DNA of 64,000 nucleotides from Acidobacteriota bacterium. GTDB lineage: Bacteria > Acidobacteriota > Vicinamibacteria > Vicinamibacterales > Fen-181. Numbering within the stretch: the stretch's first letter is position 1; every line of letters begins with the position of its first letter. Location: NCBI GenBank assembly GCA_003170135.1, contig PMZR01000122.1, positions 6,514-70,513 of the forward strand, in the 5' to 3' direction. The notes under the pieces are model-generated. The model was not told the origin of the DNA, ran no database searches, and saw only the letters and a list, made by a program, of their open reading frames with translations. Both the position numbers and the translations under genes were made by a program. Positions 51,910-63,877 of this stretch are shown here, one piece after another.

Positions 51910-53199
51910 GTGCGCTACAAGTATTCGAAGTTCACGGGCGATGTCGCCGACGAGATGAGCCTCGAGGATCTCGTGTCGCAGTTGTCCGACCTGCTGCTCT
52001 TCAGCGGGTTCGGCGACAACTCGCAGATGAACGACCCGGACCAGACGCTGCAGGCCCTTCACGATGCGATCATGGACGCGCTGCTCAAGGGCGACCTGCT
52101 GTCGCAGGATACGCTCGAGCGCCTGCTCGGCGAGGAGGCGGGTGACGCAGACGCGCAGGATCAGATCGAGCACCTGATTCAGAAGCTGATCCAGCGCCTG
52201 CAGCAGGAAGGCTACGTCACCACGAGCCCCGACCTGGAGCAGGAACGGCAGCAGCGCCAGCAGCGGACGGCGGCGGCGACAGGCAGCCAGTCGGGACCGG
52301 ACGCGCCGCCGGTCCGGTTCGAAGTCACCGACAAGGCGCTGGACTTTCTCGGCTACCGGGCGCTGCGCGATCTGCTGGGTTCACTCGGCAAGAGCAGTTT
52401 CGGCCGGCACGACACGCGCGATCTGGCGACCGGCATCGAAGCGATGGGCGCCCCCAAGCCGTACGAATTCGGCGACACGCTGAACCTCGATCCGAGCAGC
52501 ACGATCCTCAACGCGGTCGTGCGCGAAGGGATTGGGCGGCACGTCTCGGGCGAACAACCGTTCACGATCAACGTCGACTACCCGGATCTGATGGTGGCAC
52601 AGGGCGAGTACCAGAGTTCGTGCGCCACGGTCCTGATGCTCGACTGCAGTCACAGCATGATCCTGTACGGCGAGGATCGCTTCACGCCGGCCAAGCGGGT
52701 CGCGCTGGCGCTTGCCAATCTCATTCGCACGCAATACCCCGGCGACGGCCTGCACGTCGTCCTCTTCCACGACTCGGCCGAGGAGATTCACATCAAGGAA
52801 CTGGCGCGCGTCCGCGTCGGTCCCTACTACACGAACACCCGCGAAGGCCTGCGCCTCGCCCGGCGAATCCTCGATCGGCAGCGCAAGGACATGCGGCAGA
52901 TCATCATGATCACCGACGGGAAGCCCTCCGCGCTGACCCGTCCCGACGGCCGCATCTACAAGAACGCGTTCGGCCTCGATCCGCTCATCGTCAACGAGAC
53001 GCTCAGCGAGGTCGCCGCGTGCCGCAACAGCGGCATCATCGTGAACACGTTCATGCTCGCGAAGGATTACGACCTGGTGACCTTCGTCAGGCGGGTGGCC
53101 GAAATTTGCCGCGGCAAGGCGTACTTCACGACGCCGTACACACTCGGCCAGTACGTGCTGATGGACTACCTGTCGAAGAAGACGCGGACCATCCACTGA
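51910..53199 (+). CDS. Von Willebrand factor A domain protein, MoxR partner
   Basis: The 429-residue protein has a Gln/Glu-rich N-terminal half. A C-terminal VWA domain carries MLDCSHSM (about residue 243), the DxSxS metal-ion-dependent adhesion motif, followed by [15 protein letters not shown] with the conserved Asp. It is the expected partner of the MoxR ATPase upstream. The GTG at 51910 is chosen because the array upstream has no coding character and the N-terminal segment KYSKFTGD begins there. It would be translated from a ribosome site made by the repeat. Confidence 0.85.
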   Translation: MRYKYSKFTGDVADEMSLEDLVSQLSDLLLFSGFGDNSQMNDPDQTLQALHDAIMDALLKGDLLSQDTLERLLGEEAGDADAQDQIEHLIQKLIQRLQQEGYVTTSPDLEQERQQRQQRTAAATGSQSGPDAPPVRFEVTDKALDFLGYRALRDLLGSLGKSSFGRHDTRDLATGIEAMGAPKPYEFGDTLNLDPSSTILNAVVREGIGRHVSGEQPFTINVDYPDLMVAQGEYQSSCATVLMLDCSHSMILYGEDRFTPAKRVALALANLIRTQYPGDGLHVVLFHDSAEEIHIKELARVRVGPYYTNTREGLRLARRILDRQRKDMRQIIMITDGKPSALTRPDGRIYKNAFGLDPLIVNETLSEVAACRNSGIIVNTFMLAKDYDLVTFVRRVAEICRGKAYFTTPYTLGQYVLMDYLSKKTRTIH

Positions 53200-53204
53200 G
53201 GCGA

Positions 53205-53272
53205 GTTGACAGTCGACAGTTGACCGTTCACCGTTCACCGTGGCGCAACGGTTGACTGTTGACGATCGACTC
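53205..53272. repeat. Heptamer array GTTGACA/GTTCACC with inverted arm
   Basis: GTTGACA, GTCGACA, GTTGACC, GTTCACC and GTTCACC lead to GTGGCGCAAC. The right arm reads GGTTGACTGTTGACGATCG, whose reverse complement has GTCAACA and GTCAACC units. It fills the gap between the convergent VWA and YpdA-like genes and touches the stop codon of the second. Confidence 0.88.
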
Positions 53273-54265
53273 TTACGCGCCCCGTCCGATCCGACTCCCA
53301 ATCACCGCGATGGCCTTCTCGCCGTGCAGTCGCCCGTTTTCGATGAACACCGGCACGTCGTTGGTGCCTGAAATGACCCCGCCCGCCAGAAACAGGTTCG
53401 GGACGTTGGTCTCGAGCGTATCCGGGTCGTGGACCGGTATCCAGCTGCACGGATCGAGTTCGACGCCGCTGGCGCGCAGCAGATCGGCGTCCGCCCGATA
53501 GCCGGTCAGCAGGAAGACGTGGTCGGCGGGCAGCGGTTCGACGGTGCCGGCGTGTTCGACGATCACCTCCCGCGGCCGGATCTCGGCCACGTGCGTCTCC
53601 ATGCGTGCCGCGATGGAGCCTTCCCTGATCCGGTTCTCCAGGTCCGGCAACACCCAGTATTTGATCTGACGACTGAGCGTGGGGCGCCGGTGGACGACGG
53701 TCACCGTCGCGCCCGCGCGGTACAGCTCCAGCGCCGCCTCGGCCGCCGAGTTGGCACCTCCGACGATGACGACGCGTTTCCGGTAGAACGGATGCGCTTC
53801 GCGATAGTAGTGCGAGACGTGGGGCAGATCCTCGCCCGGGATGCCGAGCAGGTTCGGGTGATCGTAATAGCCGATCGCGAGGACAACGGCCCGGGCATGC
53901 CGGACCGTGCGCCGGCCGTCCGCATCCGCCTGGACGAGGAACCGGTCGTCGTCGGCATGACGCTGGATCGCACACACCGTGACGCCCATCTCGATGCGCA
54001 GCTGTTCCGTGTCCACTACGCGCCGGTAGTAGCGCAGCGCCTCGAGCCGCGTCGGCTTGTCGAAGGGGCTGACGAACGGCAGGCCGCCGATTTCGAGCAG
54101 TTCCGGCGTCGTGAAAAAGACCATGTGCGTGGGGAAGTGGTAGATGGAATTGACCAGGACGGCCTTCTCGAGCACCGTGTAGTCAAGCCCGCGCCGCTTC
54201 GCCGCGATCGCAGCCGCCAGCCCCGCCGGACCGGCCCCGACGATGATCACATCCTGCAATGACAT
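53273..54265 (-). CDS. YpdA-family flavin disulfide reductase
   Basis: The 330-residue protein has VIIVGAGPAGLAAAI at the N-terminus for FAD and VVIVGGANSAAEAALELY for NADPH. It contains the YpdA-specific FPTHMVFFTTPELLEIGG and lacks the CxxC pair of thioredoxin reductase. YpdA proteins of Firmicutes reduce bacillithiol disulfide with NADPH, but the low-molecular-weight thiol used here is not known. It is divergent from cydA across 147 bases, which suggests shared redox control. Confidence 0.88.
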   Translation of the reverse strand: MSLQDVIIVGAGPAGLAAAIAAKRRGLDYTVLEKAVLVNSIYHFPTHMVFFTTPELLEIGGLPFVSPFDKPTRLEALRYYRRVVDTEQLRIEMGVTVCAIQRHADDDRFLVQADADGRRTVRHARAVVLAIGYYDHPNLLGIPGEDLPHVSHYYREAHPFYRKRVVIVGGANSAAEAALELYRAGATVTVVHRRPTLSRQIKYWVLPDLENRIREGSIAARMETHVAEIRPREVIVEHAGTVEPLPADHVFLLTGYRADADLLRASGVELDPCSWIPVHDPDTLETNVPNLFLAGGVISGTNDVPVFIENGRLHGEKAIAVIGSRIGRGA

Positions 54266-54412
54266 GCTCGACCTGACTGTGCAAGTCCTCTACCATGTAG
54301 GATACATGGGTTGGCGCCCGGCGGCCGCACTTCGACGCGGTCCGGGGGCGCGACGAGCGTCGAACCGGGCAAGTCCGGTGTCGGGTAGTCCTGCCAGCGA
54401 ATCGAGGCCAAC

Positions 54413-55737
<1,325 letters not shown>

Positions 55738-55741
<4 letters not shown>

Positions 55742-56760
55742 TCAACACCATCTGGTTCTTCGTGCTGGCGGGCATGCTGACGACCTACGCCGTGCTCGAC
55801 GGATTCGACCTCGGCGTCGGGGCGCTGCATCTCCTCGTGGCGCGCACGGAAGAGGAACGCGAAGCGGGGATCAACGCGATCGGGCCGGTATGGAACGGCA
55901 ACGAGGTGTGGCTGATGGCGGCAGCCGGCTCGATGGTCGTCGCCTTTCCGCATCTCTACGCGTCGGCATTCAGCGGCTTCTACCTCGCCCTGATGCTGGT
56001 TCTGTGGCTGCTCGTGCTGCGGGGCCTCGGCATCGAATTCCGGCATCAGATCGACAGCCTGCTCTGGCGCCAGGCGTGGGACGTCGTCTTCTCGCTGTCG
56101 AGCATCCTGCTCGCGGTGCTCTTCGGCGTGGCGTTCGCCAACGTATTGCGCGGCGTGCCGCTCGACGCCTTCGGCGAGTTCCAGGGGACCTTCGCGCTGT
56201 TGCTGAACCCGTTTTCGCTGCTCGGGGGCGTCCTCAGCCTCGCCGTCCTGAGCCTGCATGGCGCCGCGTACCTGGCCATGAAGACCGAGGGCGAGTTGCA
56301 TGCGCGCGCACGCCGGGCGGTCGGCGCGCTCTGGTGGGCGGTCACGGGCCTGCTCGCCGCCACCGTCGCGGCCAGCTTCCCCGTACGGCCGGACTTCGCG
56401 AACAACTTCGTCCACGCACCCGCCCTGTTCGTCGTGCCGGCGTTCGGCGTGGCGTGCCTGTTCGCGTTGCGAGCGTCCTGGTCCGCCGGGCGCGACGGCC
56501 GCGCGTTCTTCGCGAGTGCCGGGACGATTGTCGGAATCCTCGGCTCGGCCGCAGTCGGCCTCTTCCCTCGCCTGCTCCCATCCACGGCGGGCAACCTCGG
56601 CCAGACACTCGACATCTACAACGCCGCCGCGCCTCCGCACAGCCTGCGAATCGCGCTCGGCATCTACCTGGTCGGGATCGGGATCGTGATCATCTACCTG
56701 ACGCGCATCTACCGAGTGTGGCGCGGGAAAGTAGGGCGGGAGGACACGTATCGGATCTGA
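55738..56760 (+). CDS. cydB: Cytochrome bd ubiquinol oxidase subunit II
   Basis: The 340-residue protein has eight or so hydrophobic segments and starts INTIWFFVLAGMLTTYAVLD, followed by GFDLGVG, the family N-terminus with the acidic residue in the first helix. GPVWNGNEVWLM and RGLGIEFRHQ are further conserved segments. It forms the oxidase with CydA, to which it is coupled by a 4-base overlap. No cydX or cydDC genes are seen nearby. Confidence 0.95.
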
Positions 56761-56770
56761 CCTGGTTGGC

Positions 56771-56835
56771 GGTCAGCAGTCGGCAGTCAGGACTCGGGAG
56801 TTGGCTGTTTACCGTTTACCGTCTACTGTCTACTG
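56771..56835. repeat. Heptamer array GTCAGCA/GTTTACC/GTCTACT
   Basis: GTCAGCA, GTCGGCA, GTCAGGA, CTCGGGA, GTTGGCT, GTTTACC, GTTTACC, GTCTACT and GTCTACT sit at exact 7-base spacing. The array starts 10 bases after cydB and runs into the 3' end of the convergent gene, whose TAG stop codon (56825-56823) and last Arg-Gln codons are encoded by GTCTACT units. Confidence 0.9.
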
Positions 56836-57524
56836 ATCTTCTTCTTCGCCGGCGTCTTCTTCTTCGGCGGCGGCGCGGGTCGGTACTCGATCATCACGTT
56901 GCTGATGATGGCGATCGGGCGGCCGGGGGCCGTGAACGTCTCCGGCCCGTCGACGGTCACCGACAACAGTTTCTCGCCGAGCAGGCTGACCGCATCCACG
57001 TCCGCCGGAATCTCCACACGAATCGGCTCGTCGCCGATGGGCGCCACCGCCTTCGCGCCGCCAGGTCCCGCGCCCCCGCCGACGCGGTCGAGCAGATCGT
57101 TGCCCGTTCGGAACTCCGTGTCGATGACGGCGCGTGTGAGCAGCGTGCCGTCGAGCGCGAGCACGCCGATCGTCGCCGTGTGGCGCGCGTACGCCCTGTT
57201 CTCGCGCACGAGCTGTTCCGAGTACGTCTCGCGGTTGTGCAGATCGAAGGTGAGGAGCGCACCGTCGCGGTGCGGGGGGAAATGGATGATGATGCCAATC
57301 TGCGGGTCGCGCCCGACCATCACGTCGCAGAACTCGCGCTTGCTGGTCATGCCCGTGCCGAGCACCGCCGGACACGTCATCCCGGGATGAACCCGGACCG
57401 GTTTCACGACGGCAGCCGGCTTGGCGGGCTTCTTCGCCGGTGTCCGCCTGGTCTGAGAGAACGTCGGTGCGGCAAACGCGACCACGAGCAGAGCGAGCGT
57501 GCCGAGGCGAAGCAACCGTCGCAT
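56823..57524 (-). CDS. Secreted hypothetical protein with Lys-rich ends
   Basis: The ATG at 57524 opens a 233-residue protein with a signal peptide (to about TFSQ). A Lys/Ala/Pro linker leads to a folded middle (TCPAVLGTGMTSKREFCDVM, IIIHFPPHRDGALLTFDLHN, PIRVEIPADVDAVSLLGEKL), and a basic tail PPPKKKTPAKKKISRQ ends it. Two Cys could form a disulfide. No family was recognised. The last codons and stop are formed by heptamer units. A TATACT box sits six bases before the ATG, suggesting a leaderless message. Confidence 0.7.
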   Translation of the reverse strand: MRRLLRLGTLALLVVAFAAPTFSQTRRTPAKKPAKPAAVVKPVRVHPGMTCPAVLGTGMTSKREFCDVMVGRDPQIGIIIHFPPHRDGALLTFDLHNRETYSEQLVRENRAYARHTATIGVLALDGTLLTRAVIDTEFRTGNDLLDRVGGGAGPGGAKAVAPIGDEPIRVEIPADVDAVSLLGEKLLSVTVDGPETFTAPGRPIAIISNVMIEYRPAPPPKKKTPAKKKISRQ

Positions 57525-57530
57525 GAGAGC

Positions 57531-57536
57531 AGTATA
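57531..57536 (-). promoter_or_regulatory. -10 box for a probable leaderless transcript
   Basis: On the minus strand TATACT is followed by GCTCTC and then the ATG at 57524. Transcription normally starts six to seven bases after a -10 box, which here is the A of the ATG, so the message would have no leader. No -35 hexamer is obvious. Confidence 0.45.
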
Positions 57537-57587
57537 CACGGGGCGCGCCGAGTGCTACGTGCCCGGCCGATGGTGCTCGCCTGATCG

Positions 57588-58793
57588 TCAGGCGCCCACC
57601 CACCAGGCGCCGAACAGGAGCGTCGCCAGCGTCACCGGCACACCGACCTTCAGGTAGTCGAAGAAGCCGATGCGAATGCCCTCGCGACGGGCGCCCTCGA
57701 CGACGATCAGGTTGGCGATCGAGCCGAGGAGGGTGAGGTTACCGGCCAGGGTGCTCGCCATCGCAAGCGCGAGCCAGCCGGCGCGCGGATCCGGAAGGTG
57801 CGGCACCAGGCGCGTGAACAGCATGACCGCCGGGACGTTGCTGATCAGGTTCGACAGCAGTGCCGCCGTGACCGTCAGGCCGGCGACGGTTGTGACGCCC
57901 ACGGGTTTCAGCCAGTCGAAGAACACGCGATCGAGGCCCGCCTGCTCCACCGCGCCGACGACGATGAACAGGCCGACAAAGAGCATCAGCAGGCTCCAAT
58001 CGACCTGCTGGTAGATCTTCTCCGGCTTGACCCAGCGCGTGATGAGCAGCACCGCCGCCCCGCTTGCGGCCACGAGCGCCGGGTCCACGCCCGCCAGAAA
58101 TCCCACGAGCATCCCCGCGGCGACGATGAGGCCCTTGGTCGTCATGATCCGGTGAATGGCGCGCGGCGGTCGGCGACGGGCGGCACCCGTTCCACGCGTG
58201 AACTCGCGCCTGAACAACACGTAGATCACCAGCGCGTCCACGGCCAGGCCGAACGCCGCGACCGGCACCAGCGTGCCGGCGAAGCTCGCATAGCCGATGT
58301 GCGACATGCTGCCGATCAACATGTTCTGGGGGTTGCCGGTGATCGTCGCCGTGCTGCCGATGTTCGACGCGGTGGCGAGCGCCAGGAGGAACGGCAACGG
58401 GTTCTGGCGGCGCGCCGCGGAAATCTCGATGAGGACCGGCGTAAAGACAAGGCAGATGGTGTCGTTCACGAAGAGTGCCGACAGCACGCCGCTCATGAGC
58501 ACGACCGCGATGAGCAGTGGCGCGGGATGAGTGACCCGCGCAACCACGGCCTGCCCGAGCGTCCGGAAGAAGGTGCCCAGGCGCAGCGTCGCGACGAGCA
58601 CCATCATCCCGAACAGCAGGATCAGTGTGCGGTAATCGACGGCCCGGTACGCCTGGTCGAGCGTCAACCCCCGGGCCACGATCACGGCGATGGCACCGAT
58701 GACCGCGGCGGATGTGCGGTCGACGCGAAAGAACGGCAGCCGGCCGAAGGCCAGCACCAGGTAGGTCGCGACGAAGATCAGGCCGACGATCAC
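57588..58793 (-). CDS. SLC13/ArsB-type anion permease
   Basis: The 401-residue protein has about ten to eleven hydrophobic segments. NDTICLVFTPVLIEI and the repeated NIGSTATITGNPQNMLIGS and LISNVPAVMLFTRL, then GNLTLLGSIANLIVVEGA, are the two inverted-repeat SNT-like motifs of this ion-transporter superfamily. Substrates of the family include dicarboxylates, sulfate and arsenite, and there are no neighbours to choose between them. The start at 58793 is set by the first transmembrane segment. Confidence 0.87.
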   Translation of the reverse strand: MIVGLIFVATYLVLAFGRLPFFRVDRTSAAVIGAIAVIVARGLTLDQAYRAVDYRTLILLFGMMVLVATLRLGTFFRTLGQAVVARVTHPAPLLIAVVLMSGVLSALFVNDTICLVFTPVLIEISAARRQNPLPFLLALATASNIGSTATITGNPQNMLIGSMSHIGYASFAGTLVPVAAFGLAVDALVIYVLFRREFTRGTGAARRRPPRAIHRIMTTKGLIVAAGMLVGFLAGVDPALVAASGAAVLLITRWVKPEKIYQQVDWSLLMLFVGLFIVVGAVEQAGLDRVFFDWLKPVGVTTVAGLTVTAALLSNLISNVPAVMLFTRLVPHLPDPRAGWLALAMASTLAGNLTLLGSIANLIVVEGARREGIRIGFFDYLKVGVPVTLATLLFGAWWVGA

Positions 58794-58808
58794 GGGTGTT
58801 CAGGGAGG

Positions 58809-58866
58809 CAGTCAGTAGACAGTAGACAGTAGGTGGTGACGGCAGTCGGTGGTCGGTGGTTGGCAC
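58809..58866. repeat. Heptamer array GTAGACA/GTCGGTG next to folE
   Basis: GTCAGTA, GACAGTA, GACAGTA and GGTGGTG units lead to GCAGTCGGTGGTCGGTGGTTGG. The array ends seven bases before the stop codon of the leftward folE gene and lies in the upstream region of the permease gene. The word family is shared with the array at 49269. Confidence 0.8.
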
Positions 58867-58873
58867 TGGGCCG

Positions 58874-59476
58874 TCACCCGCCGGCCAGGTCCTCCTCGAT
58901 CGCACGCGCGTGGGCGGCCGTCGGGCCCGTGAAACGATGCTTGATGAGTTCGAGGAACTCGTGGCGCGTCCGCGCGCTGTTGCGGAAGGCGCCCAGCATC
59001 GCGCTGGTCACCGCAAACGAGTTCTGCTTCTCGACGCCCCGCATCGCCATGCAGAGGTGCGTCGCTTCCATGACGACCGCCACGCCGAGCGGGTCGATCT
59101 TCTCCTCGATCGTCTGGGCAATCTGGTTGGTCAGCCGTTCCTGGATCTGCAGCCGCCGGCTGAACACGTCCACCAGTCGCGGGATCTTGCTGAGGCCGAT
59201 GACCTTGTGACTGGGGATGTAGGCGATGTGGCACTTGCCGAAAAACGGCAGCAGGTGGTGCTCGCAGAGGCTGAAAAAGTCGATGTCCTTGACGATGACC
59301 ATCTCGCTATAATCGACCGTGAACAGGGCGCCGTTCAGCACTTCGTTCACGTCGGCCCGATACCCGCTGGTCAGGAAGCGAAGGGACTTGTCCACTCGCT
59401 TCGGCGTGTCGGCCAGACCTTCGCGGTCGGGGTCCTCCCCCAACTCGACGAGGAGCCGTCGAATGAGATCCTGCAT
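58874..59476 (-). CDS. folE: GTP cyclohydrolase I
   Basis: GTP cyclohydrolase I makes dihydroneopterin triphosphate for folate or pterin synthesis. The 200-residue protein has [35 protein letters not shown] (zinc ligands Cys71 and His74) and [13 protein letters not shown] with the third ligand Cys142. The ATG at 59476 is chosen because the conserved N-terminal helix begins there. An in-frame ATG about 14 codons upstream is possible. It is divergent from the DUF2147 gene. Confidence 0.96.
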   Translation of the reverse strand: MQDLIRRLLVELGEDPDREGLADTPKRVDKSLRFLTSGYRADVNEVLNGALFTVDYSEMVIVKDIDFFSLCEHHLLPFFGKCHIAYIPSHKVIGLSKIPRLVDVFSRRLQIQERLTNQIAQTIEEKIDPLGVAVVMEATHLCMAMRGVEKQNSFAVTSAMLGAFRNSARTRHEFLELIKHRFTGPTAAHARAIEEDLAGG

Positions 59477-59530
59477 GCCGCCAGTGTACATCAGGGCACT
59501 GTTCCACTTCATCGAGGAGACAGAAACGCC

Positions 59531-59995
59531 ATGAAGACGATCGGCTCCGTCCTGGGCCTGCTGCTTCTGTTCTGCACGGGCGCGAACGCACAAGCGACGA
59601 GGCCCGACACCATCGTCGGGAAATGGCTGAACCAGAAGCAGACCGCCCACATCGAGATCTACAAGACCGACGGCAAGTACTTCGGGAAGATCGTCTGGCT
59701 CAAGCAGCCGACCTACCCCGCCGACGACAAGAAGGGCATGGCGGGCAAGACGAAGGTCGACCGGGAGAATCCGGACCCGGCCAAGCGCAGTCAGCCCGTC
59801 CTGGGCCTCGTGATCCTCCGGAACTTCGTCTTCGCGAGCGACAATCTCTGGCAGCAGGGCCAGGTCTACGATCCGGAGAACGGGAAGGACTACAAGTGCA
59901 AGATGACGTTGAAGTCCCCCGACGCACTCGATGTCCGGGGCTTCATTGGCTTCTCCTTCATCGGGCGGACGGAGAACTGGACGCGGGTCAAGTAG
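59531..59995 (+). CDS. DUF2147 secreted protein
   Basis: The 154-residue protein has a signal peptide ([14 protein letters not shown]) and the DUF2147 pattern [20 protein letters not shown] and YFGKIVWLK, ending in [20 protein letters not shown]2147 proteins are small periplasmic lipocalin-like proteins of unknown role. GGAG lies upstream of the ATG at 59531. Its TAG stop codon adjoins the heptamer array that follows. Confidence 0.88.
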   Translation: MKTIGSVLGLLLLFCTGANAQATRPDTIVGKWLNQKQTAHIEIYKTDGKYFGKIVWLKQPTYPADDKKGMAGKTKVDRENPDPAKRSQPVLGLVILRNFVFASDNLWQQGQVYDPENGKDYKCKMTLKSPDALDVRGFIGFSFIGRTENWTRVK

Positions 59996-60072
59996 TCGTT
60001 GGTCGTTGGTCGTTGGTTGTTGGTTGTTGGTCTTAGTCGTTGGTCGTTGGTCGTTGGTCCGTGGTCGTTGCT
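59992..60072. repeat. Heptamer array GTTGGTC
   Basis: Starting in the stop codon itself (GTAGTCG), units GTTGGTC, GTTGGTC, GTTGGTT, GTTGGTT, GTTGGTC, TTAGTC, GTTGGTC, GTTGGTC and GTTGGTCC follow, then looser words to about 60108. It has no inverted arm. The same word in reverse complement (CCAACGA) forms the array at 22646. Confidence 0.95.
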
Positions 60073-60171
60073 TGGCGGTTCGCGTGCGGTCGGTGGCAGG
60101 TGGCAGAGGCGTAACGGCGGGCATGCGCCCATGGCGACGGGCGATCGGCCATCTGCCGCCCGGCATCTCGC

Positions 60172-61035
60172 TCAGCGCTTCTCCTGCGTGTAGTCGTAGA
60201 ATCCCCGCCCGCTCTTCCGCCCGAGCCGCCCCGCCAGCACCATCCGTTTCAACAACGGCGGCGGAGCGTACGACGGTTCGCGGAACTCCTCGAACATGAT
60301 GTTGCCGATGTAGTAGGTCGTATCGAGACCGACGAAATCGAGGAGCGTGAATGGGCCCATCGGATGCCCGCATCCGAGCTGCATCCCCTTGTCGATATCC
60401 TCCAGCGTGCCCAGACCGTTTTCGTAGGCGCGTACCGCCGCCAGCAGATACGGCACCAGCAGGCGATTCACGATGAACCCGGGGCGATCGGGCGCGGTGA
60501 TGGGGTCCTTGCCGAGCGATTGGGCGAACGCGTACACCTGATGGAAGGTGTCGTCGCCGGTCGTCAGCGCGCGGACGACTTCGACCAGCTTCATCAGCGG
60601 CACGGGGTTGAAAAAATGCAGGCCGACGAAACGATCGGGACGCGTCGTGGATGCCGCCAGTTCCGTGACGCACAACGACGAGGTGTTCGAGGCGAGAATC
60701 GCGTGCTCGCCGACACACTGCTCGAGTTCCGCGTACGCCGCCCGCTTGCCCTCGAGGTTCTCGACGATCGCCTCGATGACCAGGTCGCAGTCGCGTAACC
60801 CGCCGAACGTCGTCGTGCCGGTGAGGTTCGCGAGCGTCCGGTCGCGTTCCTCGGGGGTGACCTTGCCTTTCTCGATGCCCGCCTCGAGGAACTTGCGGAT
60901 GCGCGACATCCCCTTCTGCAACGTCGGCTCGTCGACCTCGCGAACGATCGTCCGATACCCGGCCTGCGCGCACACCTGGGCGATGCCCGATCCCATCAAT
61001 CCGCACCCGACCACGCCGACTGTCTTGATCGCCAT
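60172..61035 (-). CDS. hbd: 3-hydroxyacyl-CoA (3-hydroxybutyryl-CoA) dehydrogenase
   Basis: The 287-residue protein begins [20 protein letters not shown], the Rossmann NAD motif. [13 protein letters not shown] and [17 protein letters not shown] (active-site His) follow, and the C-terminal domain contains [16 protein letters not shown]. It oxidises 3-hydroxyacyl-CoA to 3-oxoacyl-CoA. The thiolase gene lies 16 bases upstream on the same strand, so the two genes run in one operon and catalyse consecutive steps of acyl-CoA breakdown or synthesis. Confidence 0.94.
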   Translation of the reverse strand: MAIKTVGVVGCGLMGSGIAQVCAQAGYRTIVREVDEPTLQKGMSRIRKFLEAGIEKGKVTPEERDRTLANLTGTTTFGGLRDCDLVIEAIVENLEGKRAAYAELEQCVGEHAILASNTSSLCVTELAASTTRPDRFVGLHFFNPVPLMKLVEVVRALTTGDDTFHQVYAFAQSLGKDPITAPDRPGFIVNRLLVPYLLAAVRAYENGLGTLEDIDKGMQLGCGHPMGPFTLLDFVGLDTTYYIGNIMFEEFREPSYAPPPLLKRMVLAGRLGRKSGRGFYDYTQEKR

Positions 61036-61051
61036 GTTTGCCTCTCCTGCC

Positions 61052-62236
<1,185 letters not shown>

Positions 62237-62280
62237 GAGATCCTCACGGTGATCGGGCAGAACACGCGCCGCCCTGCAAA

Positions 62281-63363
62281 CTACAGGCGATGGAGCGCCT
62301 TGGTGGTGTCCGCCGGCTGCTCGATCGCCTTCACCAGGTAATCGCCGGTCTCCCGGGTGCCCAGGGTGCCCCCGACATCGGCAGTGACGTGGCCCTCACG
62401 CACGGCGATCGTCGCGGCGCGCTCGATCGCGTCTGCCGCCGCCTGGTGGCCAAGAAAGCCCAGCATCAGGGCCACCGACAGGACCGCCCCGATCGGGTTG
62501 GCCACGTTCCGGCCGGCCAGCGCCGGGGCCGATCCATGCACCGGCTCGAACATCGACGTGCGTCCCGGGTGCAGGTTGCCGGATGCGGCGACGCCCAGGC
62601 CGCCCTGCAGCGCCGCGCCCAGGTCGGTGACGATGTCGCCGAACAGGTTGTTGGTGACCACGACGTCGAACTGCGCCGGCGCCCGCACCATCTGCAGCGC
62701 CAGGGCGTCGATGTACAGGTGCGACGCCTCGATGTCGGGAAACGCCGGCGCCACCTCCTTGAACACGCGCTGCCACAGCGCGTGGCCGAGGTTCATCGCG
62801 TTGCTCTTGTCCGACATGCACACGCGCCTGCGCCCCGCCGCGCGCGCGTGCTCGAACGCGTACCGGATGATGCGGTGCACACCCTTGTAGGTGTTCACTT
62901 CCTCCTGGATCGCCACCTCGTCGTCGGTGCCCGCCTTGAAGCGGCCGCCGATGTTCACGTAGAGACCCTCCGTGTTCTCGCGCAGCACGACGAAGTCCAT
63001 GCGCGCCGCGTCCGGATCCTTCAGCGGGCAGAGCGCGGGATCGAGCAGCTTGACGGGGCGGAAGTTGACGAACAGATCGAGTTCGAAGCGGATGCCCAGC
63101 AGGATGTCGCGGGCGTATTGCATGTCGGGAACACGGGGGTCGCCGAGCGCGCCGAGCAGAATCGCGTCGAACTCGTCGCGCAGCATCCGGGACGCCCCGG
63201 CGGGCAGGCTCGTGCGCGTCTGCAGGTAGTAGTCGGCGCCGTAGGGCAGCGTCTCGATATCGAGCGCCAGCCCATACACCCGGCCGATCGCGCGCAGCAC
63301 CTTGACGGCCTCCGCGGTCACATCGGCTCCGATGCCGTCACCGGGGATGACTGCTATTCGCAT
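62281..63363 (-). CDS. Isocitrate/isopropylmalate dehydrogenase-family enzyme
   Basis: The 360-residue protein has VIPGDGIGADVTAEAVKVL at the N-terminus, RENTEGLYVNIGGRF in the substrate loop, and MFEPVHGSAPALAGRNVANP near the C-terminus. These are signatures of metal- and NAD-dependent beta-decarboxylating dehydrogenases. The RENTEGLY loop is closer to tartrate or homoisocitrate enzymes than to the RELTGG of classic LeuB, so the substrate is open. The ATG at 63363 is chosen from homology, since the upstream extension has noncoding composition. Confidence 0.85.
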   Translation of the reverse strand: MRIAVIPGDGIGADVTAEAVKVLRAIGRVYGLALDIETLPYGADYYLQTRTSLPAGASRMLRDEFDAILLGALGDPRVPDMQYARDILLGIRFELDLFVNFRPVKLLDPALCPLKDPDAARMDFVVLRENTEGLYVNIGGRFKAGTDDEVAIQEEVNTYKGVHRIIRYAFEHARAAGRRRVCMSDKSNAMNLGHALWQRVFKEVAPAFPDIEASHLYIDALALQMVRAPAQFDVVVTNNLFGDIVTDLGAALQGGLGVAASGNLHPGRTSMFEPVHGSAPALAGRNVANPIGAVLSVALMLGFLGHQAAADAIERAATIAVREGHVTADVGGTLGTRETGDYLVKAIEQPADTTKALHRL

Positions 63364-63877
63364 GGCAGGTTGACCGTCGACGGTTGGGGCGGCCGTCGAT
63401 GCCGATGATGTCCGCCGGGGTGTCGTCGGGAACGTCGGTCGGGTGGGTCGATCGATGGGGGCATCAGATCTCATGATAGCTCGCCGGCGCGGACGTGCAA
63501 ACACGTCGGCCCCGTCAGCGCGTGGACACGCGCCGCAGGGGCCGTGTGCTTTCTGTGCAGAGATTGCGACGCGGCGGTGAGCGGGCGTAGAAGAGTCTGC
63601 TTCGTCACGGAGGCTGCCCCGTGAGCGGTGGCGGGGCAATCGGCCGACGCCGCCAGCGGCCGATGACGCGCGGCCACCGCTCGCCGCTCGTGGAACGTCC
63701 CGCCCGGGAACAGCTTAGACGGCAGAATTACACAGTGCGTCAAACAGGCTACGCCCGCCGGTCATGACAGGTAATGTCGTCCAGCCCAGCCCACCGAACA
63801 GCGGAAAACCCGGCCTAACATCCGATCGGCGCGTGGCCCGATTCTTGAAGTGAGTCTGAGGCAGAAAGGGGCGGACC
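63364..63877. other. 514 bp with no recognisable gene
   Basis: A 90-codon frame on the minus strand (63471-63743) has no domain and no good ribosome site, and I leave it out. The first 30 bases hold short GTTGACC-like words. The middle has GC-rich self-complementary segments such as GGCCGACGCCGCCAGCGGCC near 63640. Near the right end is a possible -24/-12 promoter for the response regulator. Confidence 0.5.
63834..63849 (+). promoter_or_regulatory. Possible sigma-54-type (-24/-12) promoter
   Basis: TGGCCCG, four bases, then TTGAA has the right spacing for a sigma-54 promoter (TGGCACG N4 TTGC), but the -12 GC is GA, a mismatch at a key base. It lies 29 bases upstream of the ATG of the response regulator fragment. 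Confidence 0.25.

Noticed and set aside
51910-53199. MoxR-VWA pair as a defence or ternary chaperone island
   Set aside because: No additional defence-type or target-enzyme gene is adjacent. The neighbours are GDPD and a YpdA-like reductase, so only the general MoxR-VWA role is supported.
63471-63743. 90-codon frame in the right-hand intergenic region
   Set aside because: No domain, no ribosome site and no conserved composition.
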